Source of the DNA: Isoptericola sp. AK164
GTDB lineage: Bacteria > Actinomycetota > Actinomycetes > Actinomycetales > Cellulomonadaceae
Assembly (NCBI RefSeq): GCF_029643425.1
Contig: NZ_CP119106.1
Span: 2,852,001-2,916,000 of the forward strand
DNA: 64,000 bases
Direction: 5' to 3'
Part shown: positions 27,320 through 34,968 of the stretch, one piece after another
Numbering within the stretch: the first letter of the stretch is position 1
How the letters are laid out: the number at the start of each line of letters is the position of its first letter
The notes under the pieces: model-generated
What the model was told of the DNA's origin: nothing
The model's database searches: none
Seen by the model: the letters and a program-made list of their open reading frames with translations, nothing else
Position numbers and translations under genes: made by a program

Positions 27320-28483
27320 GTGGAACCGCGCCCCCGCATCATGACCGTCTACGGCACCCGGCCGGAAGCGATCAAGGTCGCCCCTGTCATCAAGGCGCTC
27401 GAGGCGAGCGACGTGCTCGACTCCGTGACCGTGGTGACCGGCCAGCACCGCGAGATGCTCGATCAGGTCAACGAGATCTTCGACATCACGCCCGACTATG
27501 ACCTGGACATCTTCCAGCACGGTTCCACGCTGTCGACGATCGTGGCTCGCGTCCTGGAGCGACTGGACCCGGTTCTCGAAGCCGAGCAGCCGGCTGCCGT
27601 CGTGGTCCAGGGCGACACGTCCACGTCGACCGCCGCCGCGCTCGCGGCGTTCCACCGCCAAATCCCCGTCGTCCACGTCGAAGCCGGCCTCAGGTCCGGG
27701 AACATTCTCTCACCGTTCCCAGAGGAGGCGAACCGCAAGATCACCTCGCAGATCGCAAGACTGCACCTCGCTCCGACATCAAGCAATCGCGCAAATCTCG
27801 AACGTGAAACCGTTCCCCCGCACGACATCGTCGTCACTGGCAACACAGTGATCGACGCTCTCTTGATGACGGTCGCCAAGCAGAAGCCGTTCAGCGACGA
27901 TGCGTTGGAAGAACTGGCCGAGTCAGGGGAGGACGTACTTCTGGTGACGACGCATCGTCGGGAGAACTGGGGTGGTGCGATGGAAGGAGTCGGGCGCGCT
28001 CTATCACGCCTCGCACGTGCACTTCCGCACGTACGAATCGTCCTACCAGCACACCGCAACCCCATCGTTCGCGAAGCCGTCCTCCCACACTTGGCGGGCC
28101 TAAGCAACGTCACCGTGACGGAGCCGTTGCCCTATGGAGAGTTCACCCGCCTTCTCTCCATCTCCACCGTCGTACTCACCGACTCGGGTGGAGTTCAGGA
28201 GGAAGCGCCCGGCCTCGCCAAGCCGGTCCTCGTCATGCGCGACAACACCGAACGTCCTGAAGCAGTCGGCGCGGGCACGGTCAAGCTCATCGGAACCGAC
28301 GAAGAAAGAATCGTCAACGAGACCCTCGAGCTCTTCACCGATCAAACGGCCTACGACACCATGTCACGGGCAATGAACCCTTACGGCGATGGTAGGGCCG
28401 CAGAACGATCCGTCGCCGCCATCGCCCAACTGACCGGCACAGGGACAAGACACGCGGACTGGGCGACCGGAGACGTAGCATGA
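27320..28483 (+). CDS. wecB: UDP-N-acetylglucosamine 2-epimerase (non-hydrolysing)
   Basis: The 387-residue GT-B-fold enzyme interconverts UDP-GlcNAc and UDP-ManNAc. It has IMTVYGTRPEAIKVAPVI, VTGQHREML, VVQGDTSTSTAAALAAF, HVEAGLRSGNILSPFPEE, THRRENWG and DSGGVQEEAPGLAKPVLVMRDNTERPE, all diagnostic. The GTG at 27320 starts 5 bases after the Wzt-like stop; ATG at 27341 is an alternative. With wecC (33704-34954) it would supply UDP-ManNAcA for the surface polymer. Confidence 0.94.
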   Translation: MEPRPRIMTVYGTRPEAIKVAPVIKALEASDVLDSVTVVTGQHREMLDQVNEIFDITPDYDLDIFQHGSTLSTIVARVLERLDPVLEAEQPAAVVVQGDTSTSTAAALAAFHRQIPVVHVEAGLRSGNILSPFPEEANRKITSQIARLHLAPTSSNRANLERETVPPHDIVVTGNTVIDALLMTVAKQKPFSDDALEELAESGEDVLLVTTHRRENWGGAMEGVGRALSRLARALPHVRIVLPAHRNPIVREAVLPHLAGLSNVTVTEPLPYGEFTRLLSISTVVLTDSGGVQEEAPGLAKPVLVMRDNTERPEAVGAGTVKLIGTDEERIVNETLELFTDQTAYDTMSRAMNPYGDGRAAERSVAAIAQLTGTGTRHADWATGDVA

Positions 28484-30003
28484 GGAAAACCCGCGTCTTC
28501 ATCTACGGGTCTTGTGTCGCACGTGATACATTTGAGTTCCTCAACCCCGACGAATTTGAATTGGTGCAGTACGTCGCTAGGCATTCCGCTATCAGCGCGT
28601 ACACGAAGCCAGTCGACCTGATCGAGCCGCCCACCCTCGAATCATCATTCAAACAGCGTGCAATATCCGGAGATTTTGCATCCACTCTCCGGACGACCAT
28701 CCCAACGCTTGACGACATCGACCTTGTGCTCATGGATCTCACGGACGAGCGGCTCGGTGTCTACATTCTGCCCGACGGATCCGTTGTCACACGCTCGATC
28801 GAACTTATCGAGTCGGGTGCTGAGGAGGAGTTACCCGAGGGATCACACCACATCGCCTTTGGCTCCGATTTGCATCTCCAGTACTGGTCCACAGGAATCA
28901 TGGAGATGTCCAAGTTGTTCCAGGAGCACATGCCACGCAGTGCAATCGCCCTCCTAGGAATACCTTGGGCAAGCCGCTCAGAAGACGGTAGCCAAACCCC
29001 GTCCAGCTTCGGAATCTCTGCTCAGCAGATCAATCCCCTCCTTCGCGCTTACGTGGACTTTGCAGCACGAACACTCGGAGCTCGCATCATCGACGTCGAC
29101 ACCAGCATAGTCCGGTCTAATCCGCGACACCCCTGGGGCGAGGCGCCGTTCCATTTCTCGAAGAACGTATATCTCGACGCGGTAAGAAGCCTCACGGGCC
29201 AGCACGGACGCGATCCCTGGCCACAGCAAGACGAACTGGCCCGGGACTTCACTGACGATGCGCCGCAGGGCGATACTGCAGTCGCCGCACGCACGGCCGA
29301 CCCCCCGCCGCCACAACCTACGCTGAGCTCGACGAACACGCTATATGAAGCGCATGTAGCTACCGCTGGCGAGCCGACTCTGGTCTATCTTGAGAACTCA
29401 CGCCAACTAAATAGGGGGTGGCCCCTTAGGAGAGCAATCAACACAGTTGTGGCAAACCATGTCCGAATTGCTGATCCCACATTGACCGACCACGACGATC
29501 TGTCGTTCGGCTGGGGCGTAGGCGGATATCGGGGCGCCGGAGTTCAACGTATCGTCGACACGGTTCGAGAAGTCGTCGGCAACACACCCTTGATCTTCGC
29601 GGGAACCGGCCCCATGGGGTACGCCGCGATAAGGTGCGGCCTCGAGACAGGCAGCCCGATTCTGGTACACAACCCGGACCTGCTCTGGAACACCAGGAAC
29701 GGCAGCGAGCCAGTCAACGTCCTCCTCGCCCTTGCTGAGAAGCACGGACTGGCTGACGAGCACCCGTCGCTCGACCAGCTTCCCGTTCCGAGCAATCCTG
29801 TCAGACTCCTGGCCTCCGCCAACGCATCAGGTTCGACCGCTGGCACTCGCGTCATCCCTGGTCTGCTGACCCTACTCAATGATCAGCGACGAATCGCGTC
29901 GAAGGACTCGGCCGCGAGAATATTCAGTGACCCCGACAAGCCCTACGCGCCGTGGGAGGCAGACTTCCTCGCCGAGCAGATTCGCGCTGTCATGATGGAC
30001 TAG
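28480..30003 (+). CDS. DUF6270-like protein with degenerate hydrolase-like C-terminal domain
   Basis: The 507-residue protein overlaps the wecB stop by 4 bases (ATGA). The N-terminal ~250 residues begin VFIYGSCVARDTFEFL and contain DLVLMDLTDERLGVY and HFSKNVYLDAV, which resemble DUF6270, an SGNH-like family in capsule gene clusters. After a Pro/Thr-rich linker (about 265-285) a second domain has TLVYLENSRQLNRGW and PLIFAGTGPMGYAAIRCG. This aligns with the nucleophile elbow of the next gene's product but lacks the serine. The gene is clearly less GC-rich than the flanks. The catalytic role is unknown. Confidence 0.75.
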   Translation: MRKTRVFIYGSCVARDTFEFLNPDEFELVQYVARHSAISAYTKPVDLIEPPTLESSFKQRAISGDFASTLRTTIPTLDDIDLVLMDLTDERLGVYILPDGSVVTRSIELIESGAEEELPEGSHHIAFGSDLHLQYWSTGIMEMSKLFQEHMPRSAIALLGIPWASRSEDGSQTPSSFGISAQQINPLLRAYVDFAARTLGARIIDVDTSIVRSNPRHPWGEAPFHFSKNVYLDAVRSLTGQHGRDPWPQQDELARDFTDDAPQGDTAVAARTADPPPPQPTLSSTNTLYEAHVATAGEPTLVYLENSRQLNRGWPLRRAINTVVANHVRIADPTLTDHDDLSFGWGVGGYRGAGVQRIVDTVREVVGNTPLIFAGTGPMGYAAIRCGLETGSPILVHNPDLLWNTRNGSEPVNVLLALAEKHGLADEHPSLDQLPVPSNPVRLLASANASGSTAGTRVIPGLLTLLNDQRRIASKDSAARIFSDPDKPYAPWEADFLAEQIRAVMMD

Positions 30004-30285
30004 ATCGCCGCTCGAGACCTGTCTCGATCGATGTAGGGTCCGATTGCGCGGCATGACACCTCCGCACAGGGGAGCGAACGCATCCCAGTCGAGGCGGGCA
30101 AGGCGCGGTTCGTTCATCATGCCTGGCGCCGAGACCTTGACCGGCACCTCGATCGTACAAGGGGCCAAGAATGGATTCATCTCGGCGTCACGAAAAAGCC
30201 CACGCGGCCCTCGCTCCTGAGTTCGATCTCAGTGCAGAGCGCCGTTCGACCTGGCGGTAGACACCAGCTTGGATGCCACCTACGA

Positions 30286-30299
30286 TTGTGACGTCACAA
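30286..30299 (+). promoter_or_regulatory. 14-bp perfect palindrome upstream of hydrolase-like gene
   Basis: TTGTGACGTCACAA is a perfect palindrome centred about 67 bases upstream of the predicted start, a plausible position for a dimeric regulator. No regulator can be named from it. Confidence 0.4.
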
Positions 30300-30346
30300 C
30301 TACATCTCGAATTGGGATGACGCCGTACGCACAGTGGCGGGTCAGG

Positions 30347-30352
30347 TAGTCT
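30347..30352 (+). promoter_or_regulatory. -10 element for leaderless hydrolase-like gene
   Basis: TAGTCT is followed by 7 bases and the ATG at 30360; no ribosome binding site is present. Confidence 0.5.
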
Positions 30353-30359
30353 ATGACAC

Positions 30360-31301
30360 ATGTCTCTAGAGCTTGTGAAGACTGATAGGTTCATCGACCG
30401 CTCGAAGTTCGCTGTCTACGACTTCCCGAGCCTCGACTCCTTCCTATCAGCCGAGAAGATCTCCACAGGCATTCAGTGCATCAACGACGGCGGCCTTCCG
30501 ATCGATATGCACTACACGTCCGCCAGTTCCAGGACGTTGGTCGTCGTCTTCCACGGCGCTGCTGCGGAGAACGTACGTCTCCCCTGGCTCATCGGCCAGG
30601 GTGTCACCAAGGACATCGGCGTCAGTAGACTATTCATCTCGGACCCCAGCCTGTACCTGACGCCCGAGGTCAAGCTTTCTTGGTTCGCCGGCAACCACGC
30701 CCAGCCGGATCTGCAGCACAAACTGGTGCAAATTGTATCCCGTGTCGCGCAGGCTGCTGGCGCCGATTACCTCGTGTTTCTCGGTGGTTCCGGCGGCGGA
30801 TTTGCAGCACTGAAGCTCAGTCACGCATTTCCGGGTTCCCTGGCCGTACCAATGAATCCGCAAACTCTGCTGGAGCGGCATCACCCTACGACGCTCGGCA
30901 AATATGCACAGCACTGCTGGAATGGTGCGGCATTCGTGGATCTACCTCGCAATATCGTGACGAGTCTTCCCGCTCTATATGCGCAGGGCACTCCAAACAC
31001 GGTTGCCTACCTGCAGAACGATGATGACGAGTTTCATATCCGAAACCACCTGAATCCATTCATCGACTCCTTGCCGCCCGACGCCATGGTCGGCCTCTTG
31101 AGGCGGCCATGGGGTGAGCGGCATCAGCCACCTCCCCGTGATCTGGTGCGTCACCTGATGCGCCGCGCTGCTGAGGTCGAAGGCGATTGGCAACTGATGC
31201 TGGATACGGAAGGGTTCATCACGGTGGCTGAGTACAACGGCGCTTACCCGCGACCTGGTGTCGGCCACTTGACCGACGAGGTGATGCTCCCCGGGCGATG
31301 A
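30360..31301 (+). CDS. Putative alpha/beta-hydrolase of the polysaccharide region
   Basis: The 313-residue protein has an alpha/beta-hydrolase core: strand TLVVVFHGAAAENV (oxyanion-hole HG), nucleophile elbow LVFLGGSGGGFAALKLS with the expected G-x-S-x-G serine (about 147), and a C-terminal histidine in PRPGVGHL. I do not recognise the exact family. It shares its fold with the second half of the DUF6270-like protein upstream, which has lost the serine. Lower GC than the flanks suggests both arrived together. A role as acetyl- or acyl-esterase on the polymer is a guess. Confidence 0.72.
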   Translation: MSLELVKTDRFIDRSKFAVYDFPSLDSFLSAEKISTGIQCINDGGLPIDMHYTSASSRTLVVVFHGAAAENVRLPWLIGQGVTKDIGVSRLFISDPSLYLTPEVKLSWFAGNHAQPDLQHKLVQIVSRVAQAAGADYLVFLGGSGGGFAALKLSHAFPGSLAVPMNPQTLLERHHPTTLGKYAQHCWNGAAFVDLPRNIVTSLPALYAQGTPNTVAYLQNDDDEFHIRNHLNPFIDSLPPDAMVGLLRRPWGERHQPPPRDLVRHLMRRAAEVEGDWQLMLDTEGFITVAEYNGAYPRPGVGHLTDEVMLPGR

Positions 31302-31571
31302 ATCGATGGGACACATGACCGACCTCCTTGCGCACCCCGGGAGCAATAGCATCTTCGTCTGAGTGCGCTTGCCATCCGATGTGTCGCGCCGACAGGGGTC
31401 GCCCTAGGGGCTCGCCGTTCTGCAGATTGGTGCGGAACCCCGGCTATGGTCGTTGGTGTCGTCGCACACGCGCCGACGAACAGCAGAACCGCATGGTCCG
31501 CACTTACGGCAGCAAATCAGTGAGAGCAGCGATTTCCTTGCCTGCCGCATTCCGCGCGTGGAGCGTGGCGG

Positions 31572-33707
31572 CTAACAACTCACCTCGTCGACGAGCCAGC
31601 CATGTCCGGCGATGTTCGAACCAGCCAATAGTTCAAGGTCTCCGACATTCCACGTGTGTCCGTCGCCGTTCATGCTTCGGATCTGGGCGAAGTTGAACCG
31701 ATCAGACGAGTAGACCTGGACGCCGTCGGCCTTCAGTGCGCGGAGCAGGCTGGAGTCCTCGCCCCGCGTCACGTCGGCGAACCGATAGCGCCGCAAGAGG
31801 TCGGCGTCCGCCACAAGGGTCGGACCAGCGACGAACTCGGTGAACCGATGCTCACGCTCCGGGGATCGGAGCAGCGTGACGTTCTGCGCCTCTAGATAGA
31901 GGTATACGGCCTCCTTGCCGACCAGTTCGGCACCTGAGTAGAACATCGCCGCGACTTGATCGGCGAGGTAGTGATCACCGTAGAAGTCGTCGTCGTCCAT
32001 CTTGGCGAGAACCTGGCCCTCGGCACCATCGATCAGAGTGTTGAGGCACGACCCGAGCGTCTTGGAGGCAGCTGCCGAGAAGAGCCTGGCGTTGTCGACA
32101 CCGTGCCGGTTGCAGGCCTCCTTGAATTCGCGCTCACCCACCTCGAAACCGTGCGTCATGACGAGCAGTTCAGCATCGACGTTCTTCTGGCGAGCAAACG
32201 TCGACAGGATGTGGTCAAGCTGGGTCTGTCGAATCGTGGGTGCCAGCACGGAGACCGCGCGTTCGCGCGGCAGCGCAGGTCGACCGGGCACGTTATAGAC
32301 GCCGGCGTGATCTGCGATCTCTGAAGCCCTGTGAGAGTAGGTGTGGTGGGCCCAGATGCGCCGCTGACCCCGGTGGACCATCCGGTCCCGCTCCGTCTTG
32401 TTGCGCACCAGGTGGCGCAAGGTCCACGTCGCTTCCTCCTCCGTGTGAACCTGAGCGATCTCGTCGTCGGCAAAGGTCGCTTCGAGAGCGGGGCTGGGTG
32501 TGCTCACTACCGGCGTGCCGCTCGCGGTAATCTCGAAGACCCGACGTGCACACATGGTCGGTGAGTTGACGATGGTGTTCACGTTCAGGAACACCTTGTA
32601 GAGCCGGTAGGCGCCGAGCATCTTCTCGTACGGGAGCCCACCGACGACTCTCGCGTCGAACGGCTTCGGGAACTGATAGCGCTCGTTTCCGCCGTGCTGC
32701 CGGGAGAAGATGTCGAGGCCCCCCGCCGCCACCTTCGCGCTGGCCTTTTCGGCTGCCCGAAGAAGTAGATCGAGCTGCTCTCGGCGCGCTTCGTGCGTGT
32801 GCGCGAAGTACATGCCGCCAAAAGCGATGTCTCGCTTGTGCCGCAACTTGGGATCACGGAACGGGTTGTGAATCGCGGTCTGCGCTGCGAACTGGAGCAG
32901 GTGGACTCGGTCATGCCCGAGCTCCCTCCGGTACGCATCGACCATGTTGCCGTCGGAGGTCAGAACGACGTCGAACAGGCGGGCCGCGTCGAGGAACTCC
33001 TCGAAGTGGACCGGGTCTTCCTTGTTCCAGAACACCGTCGGGATTCCGCGCCGGCGACACTCGGCAACCAGGTCCACGATCTCCCGTCGCGGCGCCGTGG
33101 GACCGACGAGCTGAAAGGACCAGTCGCGTCCGTTGCCGTGCCAGGCGGATTCGACGAACAGCAGATCAGGCCCGAACTCGTCCAAGTCCTGGCTCCAGCT
33201 TTCCCTGCCGATCGCTCGCTGAGTCCATTCCGCCGCGAAGGCCGAGGACGAGAACTCATCGAGGATCGTCGCGACGCGAAGCTCCTTCCACCGAGGACGC
33301 TCACGCGTCACCGGCGCCAGGGCCGTCGCCTCCTCGAGAATGGAAGCGAACTTGGTCGGAGTGCTCGTTTTGGTCGCGGACTTGTCACCTGACGACGTCG
33401 CCAGCTGCGGCCCGCGGGTTGCGATCGACCGAATGATCGGCGCGCTGCGGCCGACGGTACCGGCAATATCGCGCTGATTCCGCACGATGAGGTCGAGCTT
33501 TCGCTCGAAGGCGCGGAGACGGTGGGCGGCCAGCCTGGCGACACGCCGCATGGCGATGAGGCCAAGTACGACCGCGGACAGTCCGAGGACGATAGCGATC
33601 GGCGGGTAGACCGCGCGCACCAGGATGGCTGCTACGCCAAGAGTGACCGCAACGATCACGGTCAGCTGTGTCTTGTGCCGCGCGATGCGCTGGAATCGGG
33701 TCGTCAC
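31572..33707 (-). CDS. Large two-domain glycosyltransferase with N-terminal membrane helices (copy 1)
   Basis: The 711-residue protein has two transmembrane helices (about 13-55), then a CgeB/DUF3880-type GT-B region with GPDLLFVESAWHGNG, FWNKEDPVHFEEFLD and MCARRVFEITASGTPVVSTP. A C-terminal GT-A (GT2-like) domain begins at APTIRQTQLDHILSTFARQ and contains the DXD-type LAKMDDDDFYGD. Both a GT-B and a GT-A module in one chain suggest a bifunctional polymerase for a repeating glycan. The GTG overlaps the wecC stop (GTGA). It is paralogous to the gene at 34969. Confidence 0.85.
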   Translation of the reverse strand: MTTRFQRIARHKTQLTVIVAVTLGVAAILVRAVYPPIAIVLGLSAVVLGLIAMRRVARLAAHRLRAFERKLDLIVRNQRDIAGTVGRSAPIIRSIATRGPQLATSSGDKSATKTSTPTKFASILEEATALAPVTRERPRWKELRVATILDEFSSSAFAAEWTQRAIGRESWSQDLDEFGPDLLFVESAWHGNGRDWSFQLVGPTAPRREIVDLVAECRRRGIPTVFWNKEDPVHFEEFLDAARLFDVVLTSDGNMVDAYRRELGHDRVHLLQFAAQTAIHNPFRDPKLRHKRDIAFGGMYFAHTHEARREQLDLLLRAAEKASAKVAAGGLDIFSRQHGGNERYQFPKPFDARVVGGLPYEKMLGAYRLYKVFLNVNTIVNSPTMCARRVFEITASGTPVVSTPSPALEATFADDEIAQVHTEEEATWTLRHLVRNKTERDRMVHRGQRRIWAHHTYSHRASEIADHAGVYNVPGRPALPRERAVSVLAPTIRQTQLDHILSTFARQKNVDAELLVMTHGFEVGEREFKEACNRHGVDNARLFSAAASKTLGSCLNTLIDGAEGQVLAKMDDDDFYGDHYLADQVAAMFYSGAELVGKEAVYLYLEAQNVTLLRSPEREHRFTEFVAGPTLVADADLLRRYRFADVTRGEDSSLLRALKADGVQVYSSDRFNFAQIRSMNGDGHTWNVGDLELLAGSNIAGHGWLVDEVSC

Positions 33708-34954
33708 CGCCAGACTCCCCGCGTGTCCACGACGCGGGAGGGGTCGAGACCGAGGTCGTCCGGCTCAACATCCTTGAACGCTGCGTGATCGACCAGGACG
33801 ACGGTGGCGTCCGCAGAATCCGTCGCCTCAACCAGTGAGGTCAGCTCGATGTTGCGGCGGTTGGCAAGCTCCGGCGGCAAGGCGTCGACGTGGGGCTCGA
33901 CCACACGAATCCGAGCCGTCGGGTTCTGGTCAGCGAGTTCGGCGACGATCTTGCGTGCCGGCGACTCGCGGAGGTCGTCGATGTCCGCCTTGAACGCGAG
34001 ACCAAGGGCAGCAATCGTCGGTGCATCGTGGGCTTCGACGGCGCTTTCGATCTGCTCAATCACCCACTGCGGCTTGCTGTCGTTCACCTCGCGCGCCGTG
34101 CGGATCAGGTTCGCCTGCTCGGGGTCCGCGTTGACGATGAACCAAGGGTCGACGGCGATGCAGTGACCACCCACGCCAGGACCCGGCTGCAGGATGTTGA
34201 CCCGCGGGTGGTGGTTTGCGAGTTGGATCAGTTCCCACACGTCGATGTCGAGCTTGTCCGCGATCAGGGAGAGCTCGTTGGCGAAAGCGATGTTGACGTC
34301 ACGGAACGAGTTCTCGACCAGCTTGGCCATCTCGGCCGTCACCGCGTCGGTCAGCAGGATCTCGCCCTGGCAGAACACCGCGTAGAGGTCCTTCGCGAAC
34401 TGGGCCGCCGCAGGCGTCAGACCACCCACGATGCGGTCGTTCGTGACGAGTTCGATCATGACGCGACCCGGGAGTACCCGCTCCGGGCAGTGCGCCACAT
34501 GAATCGCAGGGCGGCTGTCCGTGCCGTCCAGCGAGAGGTCTGGCCGCGCGGCGATGATCCAGTCCGCCATCTTCTGCGTCGCTCCGGGAGGCGAGGTGGA
34601 CTCGAGAATGAGCAGCTCACCGCCGTCGAGGACCGGGGCCACGGCCTCAGCCGCCGCCTGGATGTAGGACAGGTCCGGCTCATGGTCGCCTTGGAACGGT
34701 GTCGGCACCGCGATGATGAAGGCGTCCGCCGGCTCGGGCCGGTCCGTGGCGCGCAAGGTGCCGTGCTGAACCGCACCACCTACGAAGGTCGCCAGGTCCG
34801 GCTCGACGAACGGGACGTCTCCGCGATTGATGGCCTCGACGGTGGACGGGTTCACGTCCACGCCGACGACCTTCACGTCCTTGGACGCCAGGATCGCGGC
34901 AGTCGGCAGGCCGATGTAGCCGAGCCCGATCACACCGACAGTGTTGATTTCCAT
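33704..34954 (-). CDS. wecC: UDP-N-acetyl-D-mannosamine dehydrogenase
   Basis: The 416-residue protein oxidises UDP-ManNAc to UDP-ManNAcA with NAD. It has the NAD motif VGVIGLGYIGLPTA, ESTSPPGATQKMADW, AEMAKLVENSFRDVNIAFANE and the catalytic-cysteine segment GPGVGGHCIAVDPWFIV, where DPWFIV is characteristic of WecC rather than UDP-glucose dehydrogenase. AAGGAATCTGGGA precedes the ATG. It lies between two paralogous glycosyltransferases and complements wecB at 27320. Confidence 0.94.
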   Translation of the reverse strand: MEINTVGVIGLGYIGLPTAAILASKDVKVVGVDVNPSTVEAINRGDVPFVEPDLATFVGGAVQHGTLRATDRPEPADAFIIAVPTPFQGDHEPDLSYIQAAAEAVAPVLDGGELLILESTSPPGATQKMADWIIAARPDLSLDGTDSRPAIHVAHCPERVLPGRVMIELVTNDRIVGGLTPAAAQFAKDLYAVFCQGEILLTDAVTAEMAKLVENSFRDVNIAFANELSLIADKLDIDVWELIQLANHHPRVNILQPGPGVGGHCIAVDPWFIVNADPEQANLIRTAREVNDSKPQWVIEQIESAVEAHDAPTIAALGLAFKADIDDLRESPARKIVAELADQNPTARIRVVEPHVDALPPELANRRNIELTSLVEATDSADATVVLVDHAAFKDVEPDDLGLDPSRVVDTRGVWR

Positions 34955-34968
34955 TCCCAGATTCCTTC

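Larger units (their letters stand above)
30004..30359. other. 356-base intergenic region, promoter of the next gene
   Basis: No convincing gene is present on either strand; short frames here have poor codon use. The right end carries a palindrome (30286-30299) and a -10 element (30347-30352). The GC content is lower than the window average. Confidence 0.5.

Noticed and set aside
29872-30394. Short minus-strand frames in the 30.0-30.4 kb gap
   Set aside because: They overlap coding or promoter sequence, lack binding sites and family features, and do not persist in codon pattern.
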